A stretch of DNA of 64,000 bases from Miscanthus floridulus (Eukaryota > Streptophyta > Magnoliopsida > Poales > Poaceae): assembly GCF_019320115.1 (NCBI RefSeq), contig NC_089591.1, positions 58,218,078-58,282,077 of the forward strand, written 5' to 3'. Under the pieces are notes generated by a model that was given only the letters and a program-made list of their open reading frames with translations, was not told the origin of the DNA and did no database searches. Both the position numbers and the translations under genes were made by a program. Below, one piece after another: positions 10,725 to 20,213 of this stretch; position 1 is the stretch's first letter, and each line of letters starts with the position of its first letter.

Positions 10725-11095
10725 CGTAGACGCTGGCGTCGGTCAACTGACCGGACGCTGGGTCTGAAAGCACCGGACGCTGGCAGCTTGCGTCCGGTCG
10801 AACTAGTCGGTCGGCATAGTACCTAGGGTATTGCACCAGATGCTGGTCTGTGTCCGGTCAAGGTGGACCAGATGTGTCTGGTCGAAGAAATACGCCTTGA
10901 GGAGCTCACTGGAAACGACCGGATGCTGTGGCTCCAGCGTCCGGTCCATTTTTACCGAAGCGTTCGGTCAGCTTCGTAGCCGTTGAAATCTGACGTACAA
11001 CATTTGAAGCTGGTGACGCATGGTGTCCATTGAGTGACCGGACGCTAAGGGCTGGTGTCCGATCAGTTAGACCAGAGCGTCCGGTCAGAGCACAG
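10725..11095. repeat. Array of ACCGGACGCT / AGCGTCCGGT motifs in the LTR
   Basis: About a dozen perfect or one-to-two-base variant copies of ACCGGACGCT occur in both orientations over about 370 bases, just upstream of the TATA box. The right LTR has the same array (20705-21075), with independent C-to-T and G-to-A changes in each. Confidence 0.8.
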
Positions 11096-11139
11096 TGTGC
11101 CCAGTGAAGGGGTACAATGGCTCTATTTCATGGGGGCTT

Positions 11140-11148
11140 CTATTTAAG
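11140..11148 (+). promoter_or_regulatory. TATA-like box in left copia LTR
   Basis: CTATTTAAG in the context GGGGCTTCTATTTAAGCCCC, conserved at 21121-21129. The position downstream of the GC-rich array suggests the core promoter. Confidence 0.55.
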
Positions 11149-12053
11149 CCCCATGGTTGGCTATGGCTCATATCTTTGGCCATTTTCATTGACATAGCAA
11201 CCTTGTGAGCCTAGCCAAAGTTCTCTCACTCATCTCCATCATTGATTCATCATCATAGTGAGATTGGGAGTGAATCCAAGTGCATTGCTTGAGTGATTGC
11301 ATCTAGAGGCACTTGGTGTTCATGTTTCGCTGTGGATTTCGCTTGTTACTCTTGGTGGTTGCCACCACGTAGACGGCTTGGAGCAGCGAGGATCGTTGAG
11401 CAGAGGGTGGTGATTGTCTTCGGCTCTGATCATGGTGATTGTGATGGGTTCTTGACCTTTCCCCAGCGGAGCGCTAAAAGGTACTCTAGTGAATTGCTCA
11501 TGGCTTGTGTGATCCTCATCTTGTGTTAGTTGTGCGGCACCCTATTGAGGGTTTGGCGTGTGAAGCCAATTAGTGCGTGAACCTCCAGGTGAGTGAATCA
11601 CCACAACGAGGAGTAGCTTGCCGGCAAGCAAGTGAACCTCGGTAAAAATCATTGTGTTCATCCTTTGATTCCGAGGTGATTGGTCTTCATTGTTATTCAT
11701 CCTTGTGATTGATTGGTTCACTCCTCTACACTACGGTATAACTATCTTGATCACTCTCTTTACATTATCGCAAACTAGTTGACAAGCTCTTTAGTGTAAC
11801 TAGTTGTGAGAGCTTGCTTGGTTGGTTGGTGTGGCTCTTTAGTTAGCCTTTGAGAGCACACTAACATAGGGTAGTGTCATACCTCTTGTATGAATCGACA
11901 CTATCTAAACTAGAATTATGGTATGTGGCTTGCATTTTGAGTAGGCTAGCGCAACACTTGCTTCACCTCATAATTGTCTAACCTTTTGTTAAGTGTTGTT
12001 GTAGAAATTTTTATTAGGCTATTCACCCTCCCTCTAGCCATTAGGACCTTTTA

Positions 12054-13334
12054 GACGCACCTCATGAGCACTCCCGTTGTAGAGTTTGTTCCTAATTGTG
12101 ATGAATGTCTTGGCATGTCGAGCAATTCATCATGCTTTAGTCTTCTTTGGTGGGAGAACCTCCTCTAGGAGATAGGCGAGTAGCGGTGCTCGCTAATTGG
12201 CTTGATCGAGTGCCAACACGGCGATGTCGGTGGGTGACATCATCACGGAGACACTAGGGTCGGAGCCCCCGAGCGCTAGGTTGGCATCGGGGTGTGTCTA
12301 GATCATACCATCTAGGATGTGGGCAGATAGCTCGTGGAGGTTGTTGATGAAGACCCTGCTCGGAGACGGATCCTGCCTGGTAGCCAATTTTGCGAGAAAA
12401 TCAGCAGCATCATTGTCCTTTTAGGGGACATGATGCAACTCGATCCCTTGGAATTTGTCCTCGAGCTTGCGCACCTCTTGGCAGTATGCTTCCATGAATG
12501 AGCTTTTGCAGGAGGACTCCTTCATGACTTGGTTGACGACCAGCTTTGAGTCGTCACGAACGTAGAGTAGTGTAGCGCCGAGCTCGATGGCGATGCATAG
12601 TCCGTTGATGATGGCCTTGTATTCTGCCATGTTGCTTGAGGCTAAAAAATGGAGGCAGACGGTGTAGCGGAGCCTACTCCCATTCAACTTGGGGGTACTA
12701 GACCTTGGGGTCAATGAGTACTTCCCTGACAAAGTATATAGCTCCTCCCTTTTGACGACTAGGGCGGCGCTCACCATGTGGTTGTTTGCCATGACGTAGA
12801 GGAGGAGGGGTTCTCCCCGTTCGAGAGCGACACGGATTGGGGCTAACGTTAGTGATGCTTTGAGGCTCTCCAAAGCCTATTGTGCTTCCTCAGTCTAGAC
12901 GGACATGTCTGTCTTTTTGAGTAGCTTATAGAGAGGCATCCGCCATTTGCTGAGCCGAGAGATGAATTGGCTGAGGATGACCAAATAGCCGGTGAGCCTC
13001 TGTATGCCCTTGACATTGCGTATAGGGCCCATGTTGGAGATGGCTATGATTTTTTGGGGGTTGGCCTCAATGTTGTGTTTGGACACGATGTGTCCAAGCA
13101 GCTTCCCCTTCGGAAACCCAAAAATATATTTTTTAGGATTCAATTTGATGTTGAACCTTCGGAGGTTCACGAACGTCGCGGCCAAGTTTGCGATCAAGTC
13201 GCAAGCTTGAGCCGTTTTGACTACTATATGTCATCAACGTAGATGGCGATTGTTGGTTTTGGCCGCTCGGCTTGATCAGGCTGATCGAGCGGGTCGATTT
13301 GATCGGTGAAGCATTGCTGCATGCACCTTTAGTA
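12054..13334 (-). pseudogene. Duplicated piece of Tat pol (RNase H and part of RT) between two copia LTRs
   Basis: This 1.28-kb segment is almost identical to 22035-23316, with about seven differences counted by eye. On the minus strand it reads the RT palm motif YVDD (13230-13241), the RT thumb/connection and the RNase H fragment, ending near 12421. It begins at the same base after the LTR end as the right-hand copy and stops at about 13334, where CTTTAGTAGGT runs into LTR sequence TATAACTATC; the two parents share GGT at the joint. It is a copied right-junction sequence, not a second Tat insertion. An assembly error is an alternative. Confidence 0.85.
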
Positions 13335-13654
13335 GGTATAACTATCTTGATCACTCTCTTTACATTATCGCAAACTAGTTGACAAGCTCTTTAGTATAAC
13401 TAGTTGTGAGAGCTTGCTTGCTTAGTTGGTGTAGCTCTTTAGTTAGCCTTTGAGAGCACACTAACATAGGGTAGTGTCATACCTCTTGTATGAATCGACA
13501 CTATCTAAACTACAATTGTGGTATGTGGCTTGCATTTTGAGTAGGCTAGCGCAACACTTGCTTTGCCTCATAATTGTCTAACCTTTTGTTAAGTGTTGTT
13601 GTAGAAATTTTTATTAGGCTATTCACCCCCCCCTCTAGCCATTAGGACCTTTCA
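13335..13654 (+). repeat. Partial LTR (last 320 bp) preceding the copia internal region
   Basis: Corresponds to about 11735-12053. It retains the canonical end CCTTTCA followed by the primer-binding site, so it is the true inner end of the 5' LTR. It differs from the full left LTR at about nine positions, whereas the two full LTRs differ at about two over this stretch. Confidence 0.85.
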
Positions 13655-13656
13655 AG

Positions 13657-13668
13657 TGGTATCAGAGC
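13657..13668 (+). other. Primer-binding site, initiator-Met tRNA type
   Basis: TGGTATCAGAGC two bases after the LTR end, the standard plant copia site complementary to the 3' end of initiator methionine tRNA. Confidence 0.92.
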
Positions 13669-13711
13669 TAAGGTCACCGTTATTTGAGGCTTAACAACCT
13701 TCGGTGTTAAA

Positions 13712-15778
13712 ATGGCTCAAATCAACAACACCAAGAAGCCACCCCAATTTGATAGAATAAATTATCCTTATTGGAAGTCAAAGATGACAACACACATCAA
13801 GTCAATCAATAGAAAGGTGTGGAAGGTGGTAGAAACCAAAATTAAGATTGATGATCCGGAGAATCCCACCGCCGTCGAAGAAGTGCTTCTCCAAAACAAT
13901 GACATTGCTCTAAGTGCCATTCATGATGCAATTAAAGAAAGAACATTTGAGCAAATCAAGAATATTGAGATGGCACATGAAGCTTGGAAGAAGTTAGAAG
14001 AATCATTTGAGGGCACTCAAGCTGTGAAGGGTGCAAAGGCATATATCCTCAAAGAAAAGTTTGCAAGCTTCAAGATGAAGGAGGATGAGAGTGTGCCGGA
14101 GATGTTTCATAGGCTTCAAGTGCTTATCAATGATCTCAAAGCACTTGGAGAAGAGGTAAAGGACAAGGACTTCTCTCACAAGTTCTTGAGATGCTTACCC
14201 TCAAGATTTGGTACATTGGTCACTATTCTAGTGAGGAGTGGTTTGGACACCATGACACCAAACCAAGTGTTGGGAGATATAATGACCGATGATACTTATA
14301 AAGATGATGATGAGAAGGAAGAAAAGAAGGAGAAGAAGGATGAGAAGAAGAAAATCGTGGCATTCAAAGCCACATCATCCAAGGGCAAAGCAAAGCAAGA
14401 AACTTCAAGTGAAGAAGATGAATCTTGGGATGATAATGATGATGAGAAGATGGCTCTATTTGTCAAGAGATTTGGCAAGTTCATGGTGAAGAAGGGCTAC
14501 CGTGCTAGAAGAAAGAAGTCTATATCCAAGAACAAAGAAGAGTCAAGAAGGTGCTTTAAGTGTGGAAGCAAAGATCATCTTGTTGCTCAATGCCCATACA
14601 ATAGTAACAATGATGATGACAACAAGAAGAACAAGAAGAAGGACAAGAAGGAAAAGAAAGAGAAGAAGGACAAGATGGCCTTCAAGAAGAAGAAGGGTGG
14701 TTCATATGTGGTCACTTGGGATAGTGATGACTCCTCAAGTGATGATGATGATGATAGTGATGATCACAAGACCACCAAGAAGAAGGTTCTTGCAAGCATT
14801 GCCATCAATGAGAAGCCTTCTCTCTTTGAATCTTCATCATGCTTCATGGCTAAGGCCACTAAGGTACAATCTTATGATGATGAAAGTAATGAAGAACATG
14901 TTGATGATAATGAACATGAAAATGATAGTGATAGTGATGATGATGAACCTACTAAGGATGAATTAATTGACATGCTAGAAGATGCTAGAGAACACTTTGA
15001 TATCAAGAGAAGGGAATGTAAAAGCTTGCGTAAGGAACTAAAAGCCCTTAAGCAAGCCTTTGATGAGCTCAATGCATCTCATGAGAGGCTAGAGGAAGCC
15101 AATAAGAAGGTTGGTAAAGCTCACAAAAAGCTTGAAAAAGTTCATTCCACTTTGCTTAATGAACAAAATAAAAAGAAGCATGTTGAAACTTGCAATGTAG
15201 GTTTAACTTGTGATATAATGGATGAATCACTATCTATGCCTATCATTGTTGCTCCTACTAACCCTTCTTGTAGCACTTCCACTTCTACCTCATCTAGTAG
15301 TGATGGTCTCACTTGTGACACCTCACTAGTGGTTGAGAATGAGAACCTCAAGAAGGAGGTCACTAAGCTCACTCACATCTTAGCTAAGGCTTATGGTGGT
15401 GAGGACTGCTTACTTATGTGCTTGGGTAGCCAAAGAGCTTCTCTCTACAAAGAGAGATTAGGCTATACCCCCAAGAAAGGCAAGGTGGCCTTTGCTCCTC
15501 ACAAGACTAGTTTTGTGAAGAACAATGGTCGGTTTTGCACTAGTTGCAAGCAAGTTGGTCACAAAGAGCAAGAATGCAAAAACAAGAATAAAAATGCTAA
15601 TGTATCCTTCATTAAGCTTGATTCATGCTATATGCTTACTAAGGGTACAAATGGTGTAAAGGCTAAGTTCATTGGCAAACCATGGATGGGCTCAAAGAAG
15701 AAAGTCATTTGGATTCCAAAGAGCTTAGTAACTAACCTTCAAGGACCCAAGCAAGTTTGGGTACCTAAAAAGAATTGA
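13712..15778 (+). CDS. Copia gag polyprotein, SIRE/Maximus type, intact ORF (688 aa)
   Basis: Forms the virus-like particle and binds element RNA. The start ATG is 43 bases after the primer-binding site and the frame is open to TGA at 15776-15778. Domains: N-terminal capsid of the gag/UBN2 type (residues about 10-190, with YPYWKSKM, AHEAWKKLEESFEG and FHRLQVLINDLKALGEEV), a K/E-rich linker, a zinc knuckle CFKCGSKDHLVAQC (about 283), a long Lys/Asp-rich low-complexity region, a coiled coil (about 410-500), and a second knuckle CTSCKQVGHKEQEC (about 612). All Cys and His ligands of both knuckles are present. The following pol is in another frame (offset +2) and is full of stops, so the intact gag stands out. 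Frames 14289-14966 overlapping it are shadows. Confidence 0.93.
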   Translation: MAQINNTKKPPQFDRINYPYWKSKMTTHIKSINRKVWKVVETKIKIDDPENPTAVEEVLLQNNDIALSAIHDAIKERTFEQIKNIEMAHEAWKKLEESFEGTQAVKGAKAYILKEKFASFKMKEDESVPEMFHRLQVLINDLKALGEEVKDKDFSHKFLRCLPSRFGTLVTILVRSGLDTMTPNQVLGDIMTDDTYKDDDEKEEKKEKKDEKKKIVAFKATSSKGKAKQETSSEEDESWDDNDDEKMALFVKRFGKFMVKKGYRARRKKSISKNKEESRRCFKCGSKDHLVAQCPYNSNNDDDNKKNKKKDKKEKKEKKDKMAFKKKKGGSYVVTWDSDDSSSDDDDDSDDHKTTKKKVLASIAINEKPSLFESSSCFMAKATKVQSYDDESNEEHVDDNEHENDSDSDDDEPTKDELIDMLEDAREHFDIKRRECKSLRKELKALKQAFDELNASHERLEEANKKVGKAHKKLEKVHSTLLNEQNKKKHVETCNVGLTCDIMDESLSMPIIVAPTNPSCSTSTSTSSSSDGLTCDTSLVVENENLKKEVTKLTHILAKAYGGEDCLLMCLGSQRASLYKERLGYTPKKGKVAFAPHKTSFVKNNGRFCTSCKQVGHKEQECKNKNKNANVSFIKLDSCYMLTKGTNGVKAKFIGKPWMGSKKKVIWIPKSLVTNLQGPKQVWVPKKN

Positions 15779-15792
15779 TCTTCTTTTATAGG

Positions 15793-18700
15793 TCAATTAC
15801 AAAGCCGGAGGAAGGCATTGGGTTCTTGATAGTGGGTGCACTCAACACATGACTAGTGATGCAAGAAATTCAACTCAATCAACACCAATGGCAATGATGG
15901 CTATGATAGTATCACATTCGGTGACAATGGCAAAGGCAAAGTCAAAGGGCTTGGTAAGATTGCAATATCCAATGACTTGAGCATATCCAATGTGTTGCTA
16001 GTAGAGAGCTTGAACTTCAATTTGCTATCCGTGGCTCAATTGTGTAATCTTGGATTCAAATACATATTTGGAGTAGATGATGTAAAAATTATAAGTGTAG
16101 ATGGCTCTAATTTGATCTTCAAAGGCTTTAGATATGAGAATCTATACTTGGTTGATTTCAATGCTAGTGAAGCTAGATTGTCCACATGCTTGTTCACTAA
16201 GTCTAGCATGGGTTGGTTATAGCATAGAAGGCTTGGTCATGTTGGAATGAAATAATTGAATAGATTGATTAAGCATGACTTAGTTAAAGGTTTGAAAGAT
16301 GTTGTGTTTGAAAAGGATAAGCTTTGTAGCTCTTGTTAAGCCAGCAAACAAGTTGAAAACACCCATCCTAAGAAAAGTATGATGAGCACTAGTAAAGCAT
16401 TTGAGTTATTGCACATAGATTTATTTTGGCCAACACAATACACTAGTATCGGTGGAAACAAATATGGATTTGTGATAGTGGATGACTACACTAGATACAC
16501 ATGGGTATTCTTTCTAGTGGACAAAAATGATGTATTTGCAACATTCAAATCATTTGTCAAGGGCATTCACAATAAGTTTGAAACAACCATCAAGAGAGTT
16601 AGAAGTGACAATGGTAGTGAGTTCAAGAATACTAGAATTGATGAGTTATGTGATGAATTTGGAATTAGACATCAATTCTTGGCCAAGTACACACCCTAAT
16701 CAAATGGCCTTGTTGAGAGGAAGAATAGAACACCTATTGATATGGCAAGGTCTATGCTTAGTGAGTACAATGTGAGTCAATCTTTTTTGGTCGAAGCTAT
16801 CAACACGGCTTGCTATTGTAGCAACCGCCTCTATTGTCACCGATTGAAAGAGAAGACACCATATGAGCTCTTGAATGGTAGAAAGCCCAACATTGCATAT
16901 TTTTGAGTCTTTGGTTGCAAATGCTATATCTTGAAGAAAGGCACAAGATTGGGCAAGTTTGACAAGAAATGTGATGAAGGATTCCTACTTGGTTATTCCA
17001 CTACAAGTAAAGCATATAGAGTTTAGAATTTGGATAGTGGTACTCTTGAGAAAGTTCATGATGTTGAATTTGATGAAACCAAGGGTTCATAAGAAGAGAA
17101 TGAGAACTTAGAAGATGTTAGAGGCATTCAACTTTCAAATGACATGAAGAACATGGATATTGGTGAATTGAGGCCTAGGCAAGTGATTGATGATGAAGAT
17201 GATCAAGTTCAAGTGCTCTCTAACTCAAATGTGCAAGATGATACAAATCAAGCTAGTGCAAGTGACTTTCATGATATTGATCAAGATCAAGTGGCTAGTA
17301 CATCATCTCAACCCAATGATCAAGCTAGTGCAAGCTATCAAGCTCCATTGCTCCAACCAACTAGTATTGCAAGAGATCATCCTTTGGATACAATCATTGG
17401 TGATATTTCTAGAGGTGTACAAACAAGATCAAGATTGGCATCATTTTGTGAATACTTCTCATTTGTGTCATCCATTGAACCAAAGAAGATAGATAAAGCT
17501 TTGATGGTGTTGATTGGGTGAATGCTATGCATGAAGAATTGAATAACTTCATAAAAAATCAAGTATGGGAGTTGGTAGAAAGACCAAAGGGACACAATGT
17601 GATTAGAACTAAATAGGTCTTTAGAAACAAGCAAGATCAAGATGGGATAGTAGTAAGGAACAAAGCAAGATTGATAGCATAAGGCTATACACAAGTTGAA
17701 GGTCTTGACTTTGGAGAAACATATGCCCCGGTTGCTAGATTGGAAGTAATTAGAATCTTGCTAGCCTATGCTTGTGCCCACAACATCAAGCTCTATCAAA
17801 TGGATGTTAAGAGTGTATTTCTCAATGGTTATATCAATGAAGAAGTATATGTTGAGCAACCTCCCGGTTTTGAAGATGATAAGAAGCCCAACCATGTATA
17901 CAAGTTGAAGAAAGCATTGTATGGTTTGAAGCAAGCACTTAGAGCATGGTATGAGAGATTGAGGGACTTCCTCCTCTCTAAAGGGTTCACAATGGGTAAA
18001 GTTGACATCACTCTTTTCATCAAGAAGATTGGAAAAGATCTATTTGTATTACAAATCTATGTAGATGACATCATATTTGGATCAACAAATCAAGATGATG
18101 GCTAATGAGTTTGGAAAGATGATGGCTAATGAGTTTGAGATGTCCATGATTGGAGAGTTGAGTTACTTCCTTGGTCTTTAAATCAAGCAATTGAAGAATG
18201 ATACTTTTGTGAGTCAAGGCAAGTACATCAAGGACATGATCAAGAAGTTTGGCATGATTGATAGCAAAGTCATTAGCACACCAATGGGAACAAATGGCAA
18301 CTTGGATAGTGATGCAAGTGAAAACATGGTGGATCAAAAGTTATATCGGTCTATGATTGGAAGCCTACTCTATATGACCGCATCAAGGCTGGATGTCATG
18401 TTTAGTGTATGCATGTGTGCAAGATTTCAAGCCTCACCAAGAGAAAGTCATGTGAAGGCTACAAAGAGGATATTGAGGTACTTGAAGCATACACCAAATG
18501 TTGGTTTGTGGTATCCCAAAGGAGCAAAGTTTGAGCTAGTTGGTTACTCCGACTCGGACTATGCAGGATGCAAGGTTGAAAGAAAGAGCACCTCAGGCAC
18601 ATGTCAATTGTTGGGAAGATCACTTGTTTCATGGTCATCAAAGAAGCAAAATAGTGTTGCATTATCAACCGCCGAAGCCGAATACATATCCACTGGTAGT

Positions 18701-19012
18701 TGTTGTGCACAAGTACTTTGGATGAAGGCCACTTTGAGTGACTTTGGAATCAAGTTCAAGAAAGTGTCATTGCTATGTGACAATGAGAATGCAATCAAGC
18801 TAACCAACAATCCGGTTCAATATGCAAGAACAAAGCACATTGATGTTCGCCATCATTTCATAAGAGATCATCAACAAAAAGGGGATATTTGCATTGAGAG
18901 TGTAGGCACTGAAGATCAACTTGCCGATATATTCACCAAGCCATTGGATAAGAAAAGGTTTTGCAAGCTAAGGAATGAGATGAACATATTGGATTTCTCA
19001 AATATGTGTTGA
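15793..19012 (+). pseudogene. Copia pol: protease, integrase, RT, RNase H
   Basis: Would cleave gag-pol, copy RNA to DNA and integrate it. Read in order: protease with HWVLDSGCTQHM (DSG active site about 15829), a frameshift soon after; GAG-pre-integrase and HHCC remnant (16222-16345); integrase core with HIDLFW, VDDYTRYTW and SDNGSEF (16400-16640); GKFDKKCDEGFLLGYS (about 16960); an acidic linker (17144-17400); RT with QMDVKSVFLNG, LYGLKQA and catalytic YVDD (18058-18069); RNase H with SDYAGC, STAEAEY and the C-terminal DIFTKPL, ending at 19010-19012. About ten in-frame stops (for example after GWL, TP, YF, RV, TK, IA and GL) mostly replace Gln or Trp. There is a one-base frameshift near 17505 and a 24-bp tandem duplication at 18094-18141. 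Confidence 0.93.
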
Positions 19013-20213
19013 TGCACCCCCATTTACATGACATGCCTCTCCTTCGAGCAATCCAAGGTAAAAGTTGATTGGCATGGCATACATCCTTGCTAAGGACATG
19101 TTTAGTGCATCTAGTCATATTTTCAATCTTATTAGGACCTTTCAAATGGTTCTATTTTATTAGGCTCATTCATGAAAATCAAATGAATTTGATGTTTATA
19201 TGGTATCACTATTGCTTCTATGCTTGATTTGATCTAGTGATAGCATATGATATGTTTATGGGCTTGTAAACCTAGTGTTTAATCTAGAAAATGAGCTATA
19301 AGTGTTTAACTCAACATGGTACAAGATAACCCTTATTTGGAGGTGTGAAGAAGCTTGTCCTTGGATCAAACCGAGTTAAATATCTTTGGTAAATGATCTA
19401 GACTAGACCAAATTTGGGAAAATGATCATCACCCCATTGATTAACATTGATAATCTCGACCCTACAAGTAATACTATCTATATTTAGAACCTTTGTGGTC
19501 ATTGATGATAAAGGGGGAGAAAAACAAAGATAAGGAAAAACAAAGATAAGGGGGAGAGAAACAAAGAGGAGAGAAACAAAGATAGTGAAAAAGGGAAAGA
19601 AATATAAAGATATACTTGATATATGACATATGAGGAGAAAAGTGAAAAAGGAAATAGATCAATTAAAATTTTGGGCACACAAGTAGGGGGAGCAAGCTCG
19701 TGAACTTGTATGGTGCATTTGAATGTGCATTTCATATGTTTGCTTGCATGGCACAAGTATTAAATTTAAACATCCATACTTGTGTGATGAATGTTAGTTG
19801 TAAGATTGAATGATGAAATGAAATCACTAAATAACTTTCATTTCCAAGTAAGTCTTTACAAGTGGTATCTTTCTAAAGTATGTTTCCAAGTGGTATTAAG
19901 CTAACCATGGTGCTAAGGATGGCATATTGGTGCACTCCGATTGGTATCACGCTTCAAAGGTCTATCTTTTATACCTTAGCATCATGTGGTAGACATTGAC
20001 TCCTATATTTCCTATCTAAGCATATGTGCAAGCTTCAATCCAAACTCTTAGCACATATGTAGGGGGAGTAATTGCTACCATTTGGGGTTCATGAAACTTG
20101 TCCATATTCTTTTACACATGGTAAATATGTTTGGCCAAGCAACATTGATTCAATTGAATTTCAATTCATATCTTTGTATAAGGGTTGTCATCAATTACCA
20201 AAAAGGGGGAGAT
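19013..20213 (+). other. Copia 3' untranslated region with repeated purine tracts
   Basis: No coding capacity. It contains five GGGGGAG-containing tracts (about 19515, 19549, 19686, 20061 and 20204), the first two in an A/G-rich block with repeats of AAACAAAGATAAG (about 19510-19600). Only the last, AAAAAGGGGGAGA at 20200-20212, abuts the LTR and is the polypurine tract proper. Confidence 0.7.

Larger units (their letters stand above)
10233..12053 (+). repeat. Left full-length LTR of the copia element
   Basis: 1821 bp, starts TGAAAGC and ends TTTTA (the partial LTR ends TTTCA). It aligns along its whole length with 20214-22034. Differences are spread over the first 1400 bases (13 in the first 440, more in the GC-rich centre, by eye) but only about two occur in the last 400. 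It is followed not by the primer-binding site but by Tat sequence, exactly as after the right LTR. Confidence 0.92.

Noticed and set aside
10725..11095. Repeated ACCGGACGCT motifs as a CRISPR-like array
   Set aside because: Irregular spacing, both orientations, inside an LTR of a plant retrotransposon.
12967..13242. Plus-strand frames also found at 22948-23223
   Set aside because: Antisense shadow of the Tat RT, repeated only because the segment is duplicated.
14289..15372. Lys/Arg-rich and Ser-rich frames overlapping the copia gag
   Set aside because: Shadows of the Lys/Asp-rich gag codons in other frames and on the other strand.
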